Positions 26,452 through 33,599 of a stretch of 64,000 nt of DNA are shown piece after piece. How positions within the stretch are numbered: position 1 is the first letter of the stretch; every line of letters starts with the position of its first letter. Position numbers and translations under genes: made by a program. Source of the stretch: Luteibacter rhizovicinus (lineage in GTDB: Bacteria > Pseudomonadota > Gammaproteobacteria > Xanthomonadales > Rhodanobacteraceae); the NCBI RefSeq assembly GCF_004342265.1, contig NZ_SMCS01000002.1, positions 806,001 to 870,000 of the forward strand. Direction: 5' to 3'. The notes beneath the pieces are model-generated. The model had not been told where the DNA came from, made no database searches, and saw only the letters and a list, made by a program, of their open reading frames with translations.

Positions 26452-27168
26452 TCATTCATCCCGATCCGGATCGGCGGCGTTATAGCGCGCGGACTGCGAT
26501 GCCGGTACAAGGCCGTGGCTGATGGCGTAACGGAAAACATCGGCATCGCGTTCGAGACCCAACTTCTTCATCGCCGCGTTTTTTTGCGTGCTGATCGTCT
26601 TGCGGCTACGTCCGACACGATTGCCGATTTCCATCACCGAAAGTCCTTCGGCGAATAAGCGGAGCACTTCCGCCTCGCGCTTGCTGAGCTTTTCGCTCGC
26701 TTCGCCCGGAACATCCGCTTCCCCGACGAAGGCTTCAACGATCCGGCGCACTTCCGGAGAAAGAAATTCCCGGCTTTCGTGCGCCATGTGGATCGCTGTC
26801 TCGAGATGAGCGTAATCGTCGGATTTGCTGACGACAGCGCGGACATCCATGTCCAGAATGCTGCGCAGTACCGTCGCGCTATCGACGCCCGTAAGCACGA
26901 CCACGCTTACCGTAGGGAACCGCCGTTGCAGGAACCGAAGCAGGGAGATGCCATCCCCGTAGCGCCCCGCGGGCATCGAGAAATCGGTAACGACCACGTC
27001 GCAGGGGTTACTTCCCAGCAGTTCGACGAGCCGGGTCGAATCCGTGACCAGACCGATCACTTCGATACCCGCGAATGCCGAAAGAAGATGCTCCATGCCG
27101 GCAAGCATGGCCGGATGGTCATCGGCGACAGCAACCCGAATGGTCAAGCTCCGGCTCCTCGACGTCAT
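26452..27168 (-). CDS. RcsB-like response regulator (receiver + LuxR HTH), first copy
   Basis: A 238-residue regulator. The receiver (about 10-130) has DDHP at 16-19, phosphoacceptor D62 in VVVTDFSMPAGRYGDG, and a Lys in VSKSDD. The LuxR-type HTH (about 158-220) reads LSKREAEVLRLFAEGLSVMEI, then NRVGRSRKTISTQKNAAMKK. The SMPAGRYGDG and KTISTQK segments closely match what I know of RcsB. The hybrid kinase at 18020 ends in an HPt domain and is the natural phosphodonor. It is divergent from a second RcsB-like gene across a 146-base spacer containing a palindrome. Confidence 0.92.
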   Translation of the reverse strand: MTSRSRSLTIRVAVADDHPAMLAGMEHLLSAFAGIEVIGLVTDSTRLVELLGSNPCDVVVTDFSMPAGRYGDGISLLRFLQRRFPTVSVVVLTGVDSATVLRSILDMDVRAVVSKSDDYAHLETAIHMAHESREFLSPEVRRIVEAFVGEADVPGEASEKLSKREAEVLRLFAEGLSVMEIGNRVGRSRKTISTQKNAAMKKLGLERDADVFRYAISHGLVPASQSARYNAADPDRDE

Positions 27169-27262
27169 CTCGCAGTGTGATCGCGATCTCGTGCCAACAT
27201 CGGCACAAGGAATGAGCGGGCTGTCGTCGCCCGCTGTGTCGATATACTACGGCCGTTCGTGA

Positions 27263-27278
27263 CGCGCCAGTTGGCGCG
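27263..27278. promoter_or_regulatory. Palindrome between the divergent RcsB-like genes, with a nearby -10 box
   Basis: CGCGCCA-GT-TGGCGCG is a perfect 7-base dyad, 15 bases after a TATACT box (27243-27248) that could serve the plus-strand gene. Its place suggests an operator or a short leader hairpin. Another dyad, GTGCC-N6-GGCAC at 27191-27206, lies nearer the minus-strand start. Confidence 0.4.
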
Positions 27279-27314
27279 GGCAAGCCTTCTCTGGACCCAA
27301 CGCTGGCGGTCACC

Positions 27315-27971
27315 ATGGATAGCAAGCACATTCTCGTCGCCGTCGCCGATGACCATCCTGTCATCCTGCTCGGCATCGAAGCCGCGCTGGACGACATTCC
27401 GACGATCCGGCGAATCGGCTCCGTACGAAACTCGTCCGAACTGGTGGCTTTGCTGGATGCGCAACCCTGCCACGTCCTCGTCACCGACTATGCGATGCCC
27501 GGCGGCAGTTATGGCGACGGCCTGAACCTGCTCTCGTTTCTTGCCGAGCGATACCCGGACATCGCCATCGTAGTCATCACGTCCATGGATAAGCCGGTGC
27601 TGATCCGCACCCTGCTGGCCCGAGGCATCGACCATCTCCTCAGCAAGGCCGACGATATCTCGCACGTCGCCGCCGCCGTTCAGGCGGCGCATGTGCGGCG
27701 GCGTTATTTCTCGCCGACCATCGCCGCCATCGTGCAGGCGCTGTCGGGCGGCGAACCCATCACGAAATTGTCGGCGCGCGAAACCGAAGTGCTTTCGCTT
27801 TATGTGGCGGGCAACAGCATCAACGACATCGCAGAACGCCTTGGCCGGAGCAAGCAAACCGTCAGCACCCAGAAAGTAAGCGCCATGAGCAAATTGGGCA
27901 TCGCTTCCGACGCGGACCTGTTCAAGTTCGCCGTCGAGGTGGGATTGGCCAAGCCGTCCGACGCACCCTGA
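27315..27971 (+). CDS. RcsB-like response regulator (receiver + LuxR HTH), second copy
   Basis: A 218-residue regulator with the same layout as its divergent partner: DDHPVILLGI at the start, phosphoacceptor D58 in VLVTDYAMPGGSYGDG, conserved switch residues VITSMD, and an HTH LSARETEVLSLYVAGNSIND followed by RLGRSKQTVSTQKVSAMSKLG. The two copies are clearly paralogous but diverged, so this is not a recent duplication. It could compete or heterodimerise with the first copy, as RcsB does with partners; this is inference. Confidence 0.92.
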   Translation: MDSKHILVAVADDHPVILLGIEAALDDIPTIRRIGSVRNSSELVALLDAQPCHVLVTDYAMPGGSYGDGLNLLSFLAERYPDIAIVVITSMDKPVLIRTLLARGIDHLLSKADDISHVAAAVQAAHVRRRYFSPTIAAIVQALSGGEPITKLSARETEVLSLYVAGNSINDIAERLGRSKQTVSTQKVSAMSKLGIASDADLFKFAVEVGLAKPSDAP

Positions 27972-28015
27972 AAGTAAACTGGCTACGACTTCATAAAGCA
28001 CCGGAGAGGGATGTC

Positions 28016-28516
28016 ATGACGGAAACCCGGATGGATGTGGGCAGGGCGAGCGAGGCCGATCTGGAAGGCATTCTCGAACTGCAGGAGGCAAATCAGATGA
28101 CGCGTGGCGGTACGCTTTCGGCGAGTCTGCCGCGCGACCGCATCCAGTCAATGATGGACGCCATGCCGCTTATCGTGGCGCGGCGCGGTGGCCGCGTCAC
28201 CGGATTCCTCATGACGACCACCCGGACGATGAATGCCGACCTGCCCATCATCAAGGCAATGTTCGCCGTCTACCACGGTTCGGCCGACGCTTATATCTAC
28301 GGCCCCATCTGCGTCGATACGTCGGAGCGCGGCAAGGGACTGGCTCAGGCGATGTTTGCGGAACTTCGGCATCTGGAGCCTGGACGCGAAGGTATCCTTT
28401 TCATACGGGTCGACAATGAAGCATCGCTTCGTGCGCATGCGCGGATGGGCATGCACAAGGTCGCGGATTTCCAGTTCAACGGATTCGACTTCGCCGTTTT
28501 TTCTTATATTGGCTAG
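28016..28516 (+). CDS. GNAT family N-acetyltransferase
   Basis: A 166-residue GNAT protein. The N-terminal strand-helix (VGRASEADLEGILELQEANQ) is followed by GGRVTGFLMTT, then YIYGPICVDTSERGKGLAQAMFA. In this last segment the R/Q-x-x-G-x-G/A acetyl-CoA loop appears as RGKGLA. The ending ASLRAHARMGMHKVADFQFNG is a typical motif B. Substrate unknown. It follows the second RcsB-like gene by 44 bases on the same strand, so it may be co-transcribed. A hairpin at 28558 ends the unit. Confidence 0.88.
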   Translation: MTETRMDVGRASEADLEGILELQEANQMTRGGTLSASLPRDRIQSMMDAMPLIVARRGGRVTGFLMTTTRTMNADLPIIKAMFAVYHGSADAYIYGPICVDTSERGKGLAQAMFAELRHLEPGREGILFIRVDNEASLRAHARMGMHKVADFQFNGFDFAVFSYIG

Positions 28517-28557
28517 GACGCTTCCAGGAAGGTATCCGCTACGCACGAGATGAAGAA

Positions 28558-28599
28558 CAGGACGGAGATAGTTTGAATGACGCAACCATCTCCGTCCTG
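28558..28599. terminator. Hairpin between convergent genes
   Basis: CAGGACGGAGAT and ATCTCCGTCCTG are perfect 12-base arms around an 18-base loop, midway between the ends of two convergent genes. CTTTCGG follows on the plus strand. It probably serves as a bidirectional terminator. Part of the same sequence recurs at 14094 and 60986. Confidence 0.55.
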
Positions 28600-28636
28600 C
28601 TTTCGGATGAAACGTAAAATCGAAGCATCCGGCGAT

Positions 28637-29605
28637 TTACCGAGACAATTCCAAATTCCCGACAGGTATCGACGGCGGCTGCCCGCGCACGAGCGCCTTC
28701 ACCACAAGACGGCACAGCAGAATAGACACGACAAACCAGATTAGCGCCACCAACGCGCTGAATCCTACGCCCGGTCTGAAGTAATCGACAACGGCCTGAC
28801 CTATCCGAACCATGACATACGTAGAGCCGACCATGACCAGCGCACAAACCACCCATGCAGCCACGCTCGCGAGCAACAAGCGCAGGGGCCGGGTCAGTGG
28901 CATCGTCTTCGGTAGGCCAAGCAGTCCGCCGATGAAGGCTGGCAATACCAGCCCCGTGGACCCCGCATAGACTGCCAGCGGCAGCATTCCTGAGTCGTAT
29001 CCGTAAGACGCGCCAAGCGAAAGTCCAACGGGAACGGCAAACTGCATGATCAGCAAGACCCACGACCAGGCAAACAGGCTGAAGATCAGCAATGCACGCC
29101 AGCGAAGATCGGCAGGATGAGATGCCGGCGTCTCGTACTTGCGCAGCAGACGAAAGACCAGCAACACCGGCAGGACGGCGAAAAGCATCTTGAGGATATG
29201 CCCTGCGATCGCATTGACGACGACCAGTACATTCATTCCCACGGTGCCCGCGTTTTTCGTAATCGCCTGCGTGATGAACCACCATGCAAAGCTCAGAAGC
29301 ACGCTCAGAACCGCATAACCGACACCGATGCATATCGCGGCATATCCCGGCAAACCCCCGATCCGGCGCCGCTCCATGAGCCACTGGGTGCAGGCCACGC
29401 TGAAAGCAACGGAGACCACCATGGCGACGAACTCGTTACCCAGCACGCTGTACAGCGCACGCTGGGCAAAAGAATCGTCGCCGGACATGTCAGGCATGTG
29501 GAACACTCGGTAGACGCTGATTGCATCGAAGGCCAGGTTCACAAGAATGATGGCCAGCATCACCGCATATGGAAGAAGCGATGGCTTTTCCCTTGAAAAC
29601 TGCAC
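28637..29605 (-). CDS. Polytopic membrane protein, unknown
   Basis: A 322-residue membrane protein starting with GTG (AAGGAG lies 8 bases upstream). About eight hydrophobic segments are visible, for example LLPYAVMLAIILVNLAF, AICIGVGYAVLSVLLSFAWW, LVLPAFIGGLLGLP and LVALIWFVVSILLCRLVV. No catalytic or transport motif is recognised. The upstream region to 29770 is AT-rich and probably contains the promoter. Confidence 0.8.
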   Translation of the reverse strand: MQFSREKPSLLPYAVMLAIILVNLAFDAISVYRVFHMPDMSGDDSFAQRALYSVLGNEFVAMVVSVAFSVACTQWLMERRRIGGLPGYAAICIGVGYAVLSVLLSFAWWFITQAITKNAGTVGMNVLVVVNAIAGHILKMLFAVLPVLLVFRLLRKYETPASHPADLRWRALLIFSLFAWSWVLLIMQFAVPVGLSLGASYGYDSGMLPLAVYAGSTGLVLPAFIGGLLGLPKTMPLTRPLRLLLASVAAWVVCALVMVGSTYVMVRIGQAVVDYFRPGVGFSALVALIWFVVSILLCRLVVKALVRGQPPSIPVGNLELSR

Positions 29606-29770
29606 TATCCAAACTCCTTTATGAATCTATCGCTTAACTCAAATAATCACTATTGACGAAGTAAGCCACTTCAGACAGAAAGCGAAACGGATATTACACA
29701 TCTTCCCATGCTTGATTCATTTAATCGGAAGTCCGCCCCTACCAGACACGCGTAAAATAATTCGTCCGCA
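29606..29770. other. AT-rich intergenic patch
   Basis: This 165-base stretch is visibly richer in A and T than the rest of the window (for example aaataatcactattgacg and cgtaaaataattcg). It lies between the membrane-protein gene and the end of a truncated gene. It has no credible ORF. It probably combines the promoter of the minus-strand gene with the breakpoint that truncated its neighbour. Confidence 0.5.
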
Positions 29771-29923
29771 TCACGGGTAAGCCGTCGTGCCCGAAATATA
29801 CGGCAAACGCGAAACATCGACGGTCCAGCTACCGACCAAAGGAGAAGTCGTCGATGACCGGGCCAGAGCCGGTACGCTCTGAATCGCACCTGCGATCAGC
29901 AGGATGGCAAAGAGCGCCTTCAT
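29771..29923 (-). pseudogene. Truncated exported protein remnant
   Basis: A 50-residue frame with a good ribosome site (GGGGAGC 6 bases before ATG) and an intact signal peptide (MKALFAILLIAGAIQSVPAL, then AR). The mature part begins SPLVGSWTVDVSRLP, which I recognise as the start of a longer exported lipocalin-like domain in related bacteria. It then breaks off as YISGTTAYP at an AT-rich junction. No continuation is found in other frames, so I read it as the 5' remnant of a deleted gene, possibly still making a short peptide. Confidence 0.55.
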
Positions 29924-30049
29924 GTGAGCTCCCCGTGGGTTGGTGGGCCGCAGGGTATGACAAAAGCGGAGTCCGGCAAAAGTCCCGGCAATCACGTCCG
30001 CTTTGGGTGGCGGACGTCACCTGCACGATCGCGCCGATGGGCTTGGTAT

Positions 30050-30991
30050 TTAGTCCTGCACGATGTCGATCGTTCGCAGCCATACCTCGGCCAACCGAGG
30101 CCAGTCCGTGATCGGAAGCTGCGTCCGCCGCAGGCCGAAAGCATGGCCGCCGTGTGCGTACAGATGCATCTCCACCGGCACGTCGGCTTTCTTCAGCGCG
30201 GCGTAGTAAACCAGTGACTGGTTCACACCGTCCACGTTGTCGTCTTCTGCCTGCACCAAAAACGTGGGAGGCGTTTCACGGGAGACCGTAACATTGGAAT
30301 TGAACGCCCCCTTGTCGGTCACGAGATGCCCCGGATAGATAGGCATAGCAAAATCCGGGCGGGCACTTTCCTTATCGGCAGCGTCTACGGGTGAGTACAA
30401 GCGCCGCTTATAGTTCGTACTGATTTCCGCCACCAGATACCCACCCGCTGAAAACCCGAGCACGCCAACCTTATGGGGATCGATGCGCCATTCCGCGGCA
30501 TGAAAGCGCACCAACCTCATCGTTCTCTGGGCATCCTGCAACGAAGGCACCGACAGCTCGAAATTGTGCGGACGACAATCGCATTTCCAGACATAGGGCA
30601 CACTCGGAACGCGATATTTCAACAGTACGCAGGTGATGCCCCTGGATGTCAGCCAGTCGCAGACCTCGGTGCCTTCGAGATCCATGGCCAGTATCTCGAA
30701 GCCGCCGCCCGGAAACACCACGACCGCAGCCCCCGTGTTCTTTCCCTTTGGGGCATAGACCGTCATCGTGGGCTGGGTCACATTCGTCACAGCCGTCACG
30801 GGTTTGCCTGCAATCAGATGATCTGTCCCCACGGTCATGGTTTCCGGCCCTGGCACGGGCTTTACGTCAGGTGCCGCTCCCGGCCATAAAGGCAATTGCG
30901 CATTCCCGGCGGTGGGCTGCCAGACCATCGTCTCCGCATATACGCTTCCGCTTGCAGCCAACAGGCACAGGGCGATGGCCCATAGTTTCAT
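30050..30991 (-). CDS. Exported alpha/beta hydrolase (acetyl xylan esterase/lipase-like)
   Basis: A 313-residue protein with a signal peptide (MKLWAIALCLLAASGSVYA). The esterase core shows VVVFPGGGFEILAMDLEG, with the GGG oxyanion hole, the nucleophile elbow GFSAGGYLVAE (Ser about 180), QAEDDNVDGVNQ with the likely acid, and AHGGHAFG with the catalytic His. This fits periplasmic esterases of the COG0657/pectin-acetylesterase-like group acting on plant or cell-wall polysaccharides. The start at 30991 is supported by GGAGAAACATC; the frame to 31138 overlaps uncharacteristic sequence. Confidence 0.92.
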   Translation of the reverse strand: MKLWAIALCLLAASGSVYAETMVWQPTAGNAQLPLWPGAAPDVKPVPGPETMTVGTDHLIAGKPVTAVTNVTQPTMTVYAPKGKNTGAAVVVFPGGGFEILAMDLEGTEVCDWLTSRGITCVLLKYRVPSVPYVWKCDCRPHNFELSVPSLQDAQRTMRLVRFHAAEWRIDPHKVGVLGFSAGGYLVAEISTNYKRRLYSPVDAADKESARPDFAMPIYPGHLVTDKGAFNSNVTVSRETPPTFLVQAEDDNVDGVNQSLVYYAALKKADVPVEMHLYAHGGHAFGLRRTQLPITDWPRLAEVWLRTIDIVQD

Positions 30992-31158
30992 GATGTTTCT
31001 CCGTGTCGGCGCTCGGCCCAGGTTGCACGATCGAGGCTGGAAATCGGGTAGGACACCTCTGCCCAATCCTGCAGGTCGCTTCGGGCCTGCCGCGGTGGCT
31101 CCTGTGATTTTTTCGGGCAAGCCTGCTGCAAATGCCACCGAACATGCGGGAGAGGAAG

Positions 31159-31254
31159 CCGGATGCTCACATTCGCGACCCCGGTCTACGGACTGCGGAT
31201 GTCACGCACATCTTCGCCGCTACGTTGGCTTTCGCCCGCAAGCGGGCTCCTACA
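31159..31254. repeat. REP-type element, copy 2, one arm missing
   Basis: The interior landmarks GGATGCTCAC, GGTCTACGG.CTGCGGATGTCACGCA and CGCCGCTACG are followed by the right arm (31224-31254), identical to the copy 1 right arm except CTACA for CTGCA. The left inverted arm is absent, so this copy is truncated on that side, probably by deletion. It sits between the esterase start and a small DUF2007 gene. Confidence 0.8.
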
Positions 31255-31450
31255 AGGGAATCGCTCGACCGTGCCGCTCCTGTTGCGATCGTCGCCAGGG
31301 CTTCTCGTACATTGTCGGGAGTCCATGGTGTTTGCTACGGTATTCCCATACATCGGCCGATCCGGACAACTTGAACGCCTTTGCCGAAAGTGAACTTTCG
31401 GATTGTCTCCAGCCCCGCGAAGTACTTCTTCCGGCAGGACGCCAACATCC

Positions 31451-31798
31451 ATGAATCTTGTTTCCGTTGCGTATCCCCACTCCGAACCGGAACTGGCGGT
31501 CATGCTATGTCTGCTCGAAGCGTATGGCATTCCTGCCTACGTACAGAATGGAGGTTTCGGAGGATTGCATCCCGGGCCTCAAATCGCGATGTACAACACG
31601 CGACGCATTGTGGTCCCGCGTGCCTTCGCGGAGGAAGCACGCGATGTATTGGCGGTGCTAGAACGCCCAGATGAATCGCCTCGCGAACCACAAGATTCAC
31701 CCACCCCCGACAGGTGGCGGCTGGTGCTGGAGTTCTTCATTTTCGGCTGGTTCGTTCCGGGTTCCAGACGCCACAAGATGACAGTCGAAACATCGTAA
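31451..31798 (+). CDS. DUF2007-like protein with C-terminal hydrophobic segment
   Basis: A 115-residue protein starting MNLVSVAYPHSEPELAVMLC. Residues 1-70 follow the DUF2007 (putative signal-transducing) pattern: a first strand, LEAYGIPAYVQNGGFGG and the ending RRIVVPRAFAEEARDVLAVL. A proline-rich linker and a hydrophobic segment (LVLEFFIFGWFVPG) close the protein. Its last 62 bases overlap the end of a convergent gene on the other strand. The ATG at 31451 is preferred to a longer frame at 31403. Confidence 0.78.
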   Translation: MNLVSVAYPHSEPELAVMLCLLEAYGIPAYVQNGGFGGLHPGPQIAMYNTRRIVVPRAFAEEARDVLAVLERPDESPREPQDSPTPDRWRLVLEFFIFGWFVPGSRRHKMTVETS

Positions 31799-32276
31799 GC
31801 GGAAGGACTATTCGTGGCTCGGCCGCATAGCGGAGTGCGTCGGTCAGACCGGGAACGAACAGGTAAGCCGGCGCACGATTGGCGCTTTGAGGCCCTTGCG
31901 AAAGTACCTCGAGGTCCTTCGTCAGTGCATAGAATTGCATGCCCGGAAGGGGACGAACGCCGCCATCCCCATCGGGTGGCTTAAAGTCCTTTGCAGTCTG
32001 ATCGCCTGTTGAAATCAGATTTGTTTCCGAGCCCGAACCCCAGTCGAACAAGAACCAATAGCTTCGCCCGTTTGCGAGCAACAGCTGCATGGACAGGTCG
32101 GATATCCAATGGTAGCCATGTCGTACAAAGCGGATTTCGGTCTTTCCGTCGACAACCGCCACGTACCGCGCATCAACGATCTTGCAGTTCGGTGTGATGT
32201 CTACGGCCTTTGATGCGGCAGCCACAGAAGCGAACGCAAACGCGACACATATAAGCAGACTCGCAAAACCTCGCAT
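31737..32276 (-). CDS. Exported protein of unknown function
   Basis: A 179-residue protein starting MRGFASLLICVAFAFASVAA, a signal peptide. The mature part (CKIVDARYVAVVDGKTEIRF, then WISDLSMQLLLANGRSYWF) has no family I recognise. GGGGGATGCC precedes the ATG at 32276. The 3' end overlaps the convergent DUF2007 gene by 62 bases. The last ~20 residues may be an extension beyond an ancestral stop. It is divergent from the exported protein at 32439. Confidence 0.72.
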   Translation of the reverse strand: MRGFASLLICVAFAFASVAAASKAVDITPNCKIVDARYVAVVDGKTEIRFVRHGYHWISDLSMQLLLANGRSYWFLFDWGSGSETNLISTGDQTAKDFKPPDGDGGVRPLPGMQFYALTKDLEVLSQGPQSANRAPAYLFVPGLTDALRYAAEPRIVLPLTMFRLSSCGVWNPERTSRK

Positions 32277-32438
32277 GGCATCCCCCGTCCTTAAGACCGC
32301 GCATGCTACCAGCGCGGGAAGGCTCCATGACGGCTCCTGCCATAACGACAGACCTCCGGCCGTATCCGGCCCCAAAAGCGCCATAAAGTCTCGTCGGGTT
32401 CCTTGTAGACTTCCCACCAGGGAAACAGGGGACAGACC

Positions 32439-33545
32439 ATGACGTACAGATACCTTATCGGGGCGCTTGCCCTGATGTTGCCGATCGCGAGCCATGCGCA
32501 GCTGCGCGTCGAACAGCTGAAGTCGCCGGTGGATCCGAAGGAAGCGGAGACGTACAAGGTCCCGCTCATCGTCGGCACGCCATCGGATGTCGCCGATCGC
32601 ATCAACCTCTGGTTGCAGTACGAGCAACTGGATGTTATTGCCGGGCACTACAAGAAGTCGCCCTTCGAGCACGAAGACGGAAACTCGGGCACGACGAGCC
32701 TCGATTACAGCGTTCTGGACCAGACGCCAAACACGCTGTCGCTCGAGATCGGGGGCGAATACATGGGCGCCTACCCGAGCTCGGGTCACGTTCGCTACGT
32801 ATTCGATCTCAATACCGGCCGGCCTGTCCGCATCGGCGACCTGTTTTCACCCGAAGGCATGGCTCGTTTCAGCAAGCGCGTGACTCGTGAGCGGATTGCG
32901 ACGATCAATGAGACGATCGCCCAACCGGACCCCACGCGCACGAACGAAAAAGATCCCGAAGCCACGGACGATCTGAAGATGCAGCGCGAGCAGTACGAGG
33001 AGTGCAGCCAGAGTCTGGCTCAGAGCGGTCTGGACTATGACGCCCTGGTCCTTGCCGACGGCCACGTGAAAGTTCTCCGGGGTTGCGGCTTCCCACACGT
33101 GATCCAGGCGCTTGACGATATCGGCGAGATGGAGCACAGCGAGACCTATGCCGCCCTCTCCCACGACCTGAGCAGCTATGGACGATGCCTGCTCATCGAC
33201 AAAAAGACCGACTGCAAGCTCCCCTCCAACAACGTTCATGCCGGCGTCTATCGCGGCAAGCTGGGTGGGCGCACGCCGATCACGTTGATGTTGGTATCGA
33301 ACTATTCGAACGGTTACACGTCGTTCTATTTCTATGATCGCTACGGCACGCCGATCGGCCTCGAACTTACGCAGCCATCTCCGGGGAAAGTACGTCTGGA
33401 ACGCCGCGACGATGCCGCCGCAAAGGACGCCGAAGGCAACGCACCGGTTCTTGAAACCTTCGACCTGACCCTCGGTGCGGATGGCGGCCTCACAGGCCAA
33501 TGGATACAGCAGGGCAAGCCGCCGATGGCGGTTACGTTGCACTGA
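32439..33545 (+). CDS. Exported protein, DUF3298/DUF4163-like core
   Basis: A 368-residue protein with a signal peptide (YLIGALALMLPIASHA). Residues about 85-130 read LSLEIGGEYMGAYPSSGHVR, then YVFDLNTGRPVRIGDLFSPE. This is the pattern of DUF4163/DUF3298 domains found in periplasmic proteins such as RsiV or PdaC. Cysteines at EECSQSL, GCGFPHV, GRCLL and DCKLPS may form disulfides. Role unknown. It is the first gene of a three-gene operon with the kelch protein 54 bases downstream. Confidence 0.8.
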   Translation: MTYRYLIGALALMLPIASHAQLRVEQLKSPVDPKEAETYKVPLIVGTPSDVADRINLWLQYEQLDVIAGHYKKSPFEHEDGNSGTTSLDYSVLDQTPNTLSLEIGGEYMGAYPSSGHVRYVFDLNTGRPVRIGDLFSPEGMARFSKRVTRERIATINETIAQPDPTRTNEKDPEATDDLKMQREQYEECSQSLAQSGLDYDALVLADGHVKVLRGCGFPHVIQALDDIGEMEHSETYAALSHDLSSYGRCLLIDKKTDCKLPSNNVHAGVYRGKLGGRTPITLMLVSNYSNGYTSFYFYDRYGTPIGLELTQPSPGKVRLERRDDAAAKDAEGNAPVLETFDLTLGADGGLTGQWIQQGKPPMAVTLH

Positions 33546-33599
33546 GCACTATTAGCGGCAGGGCCTGGCCCTGTCCCACTCTGAAAGTCTGGAACCGGG

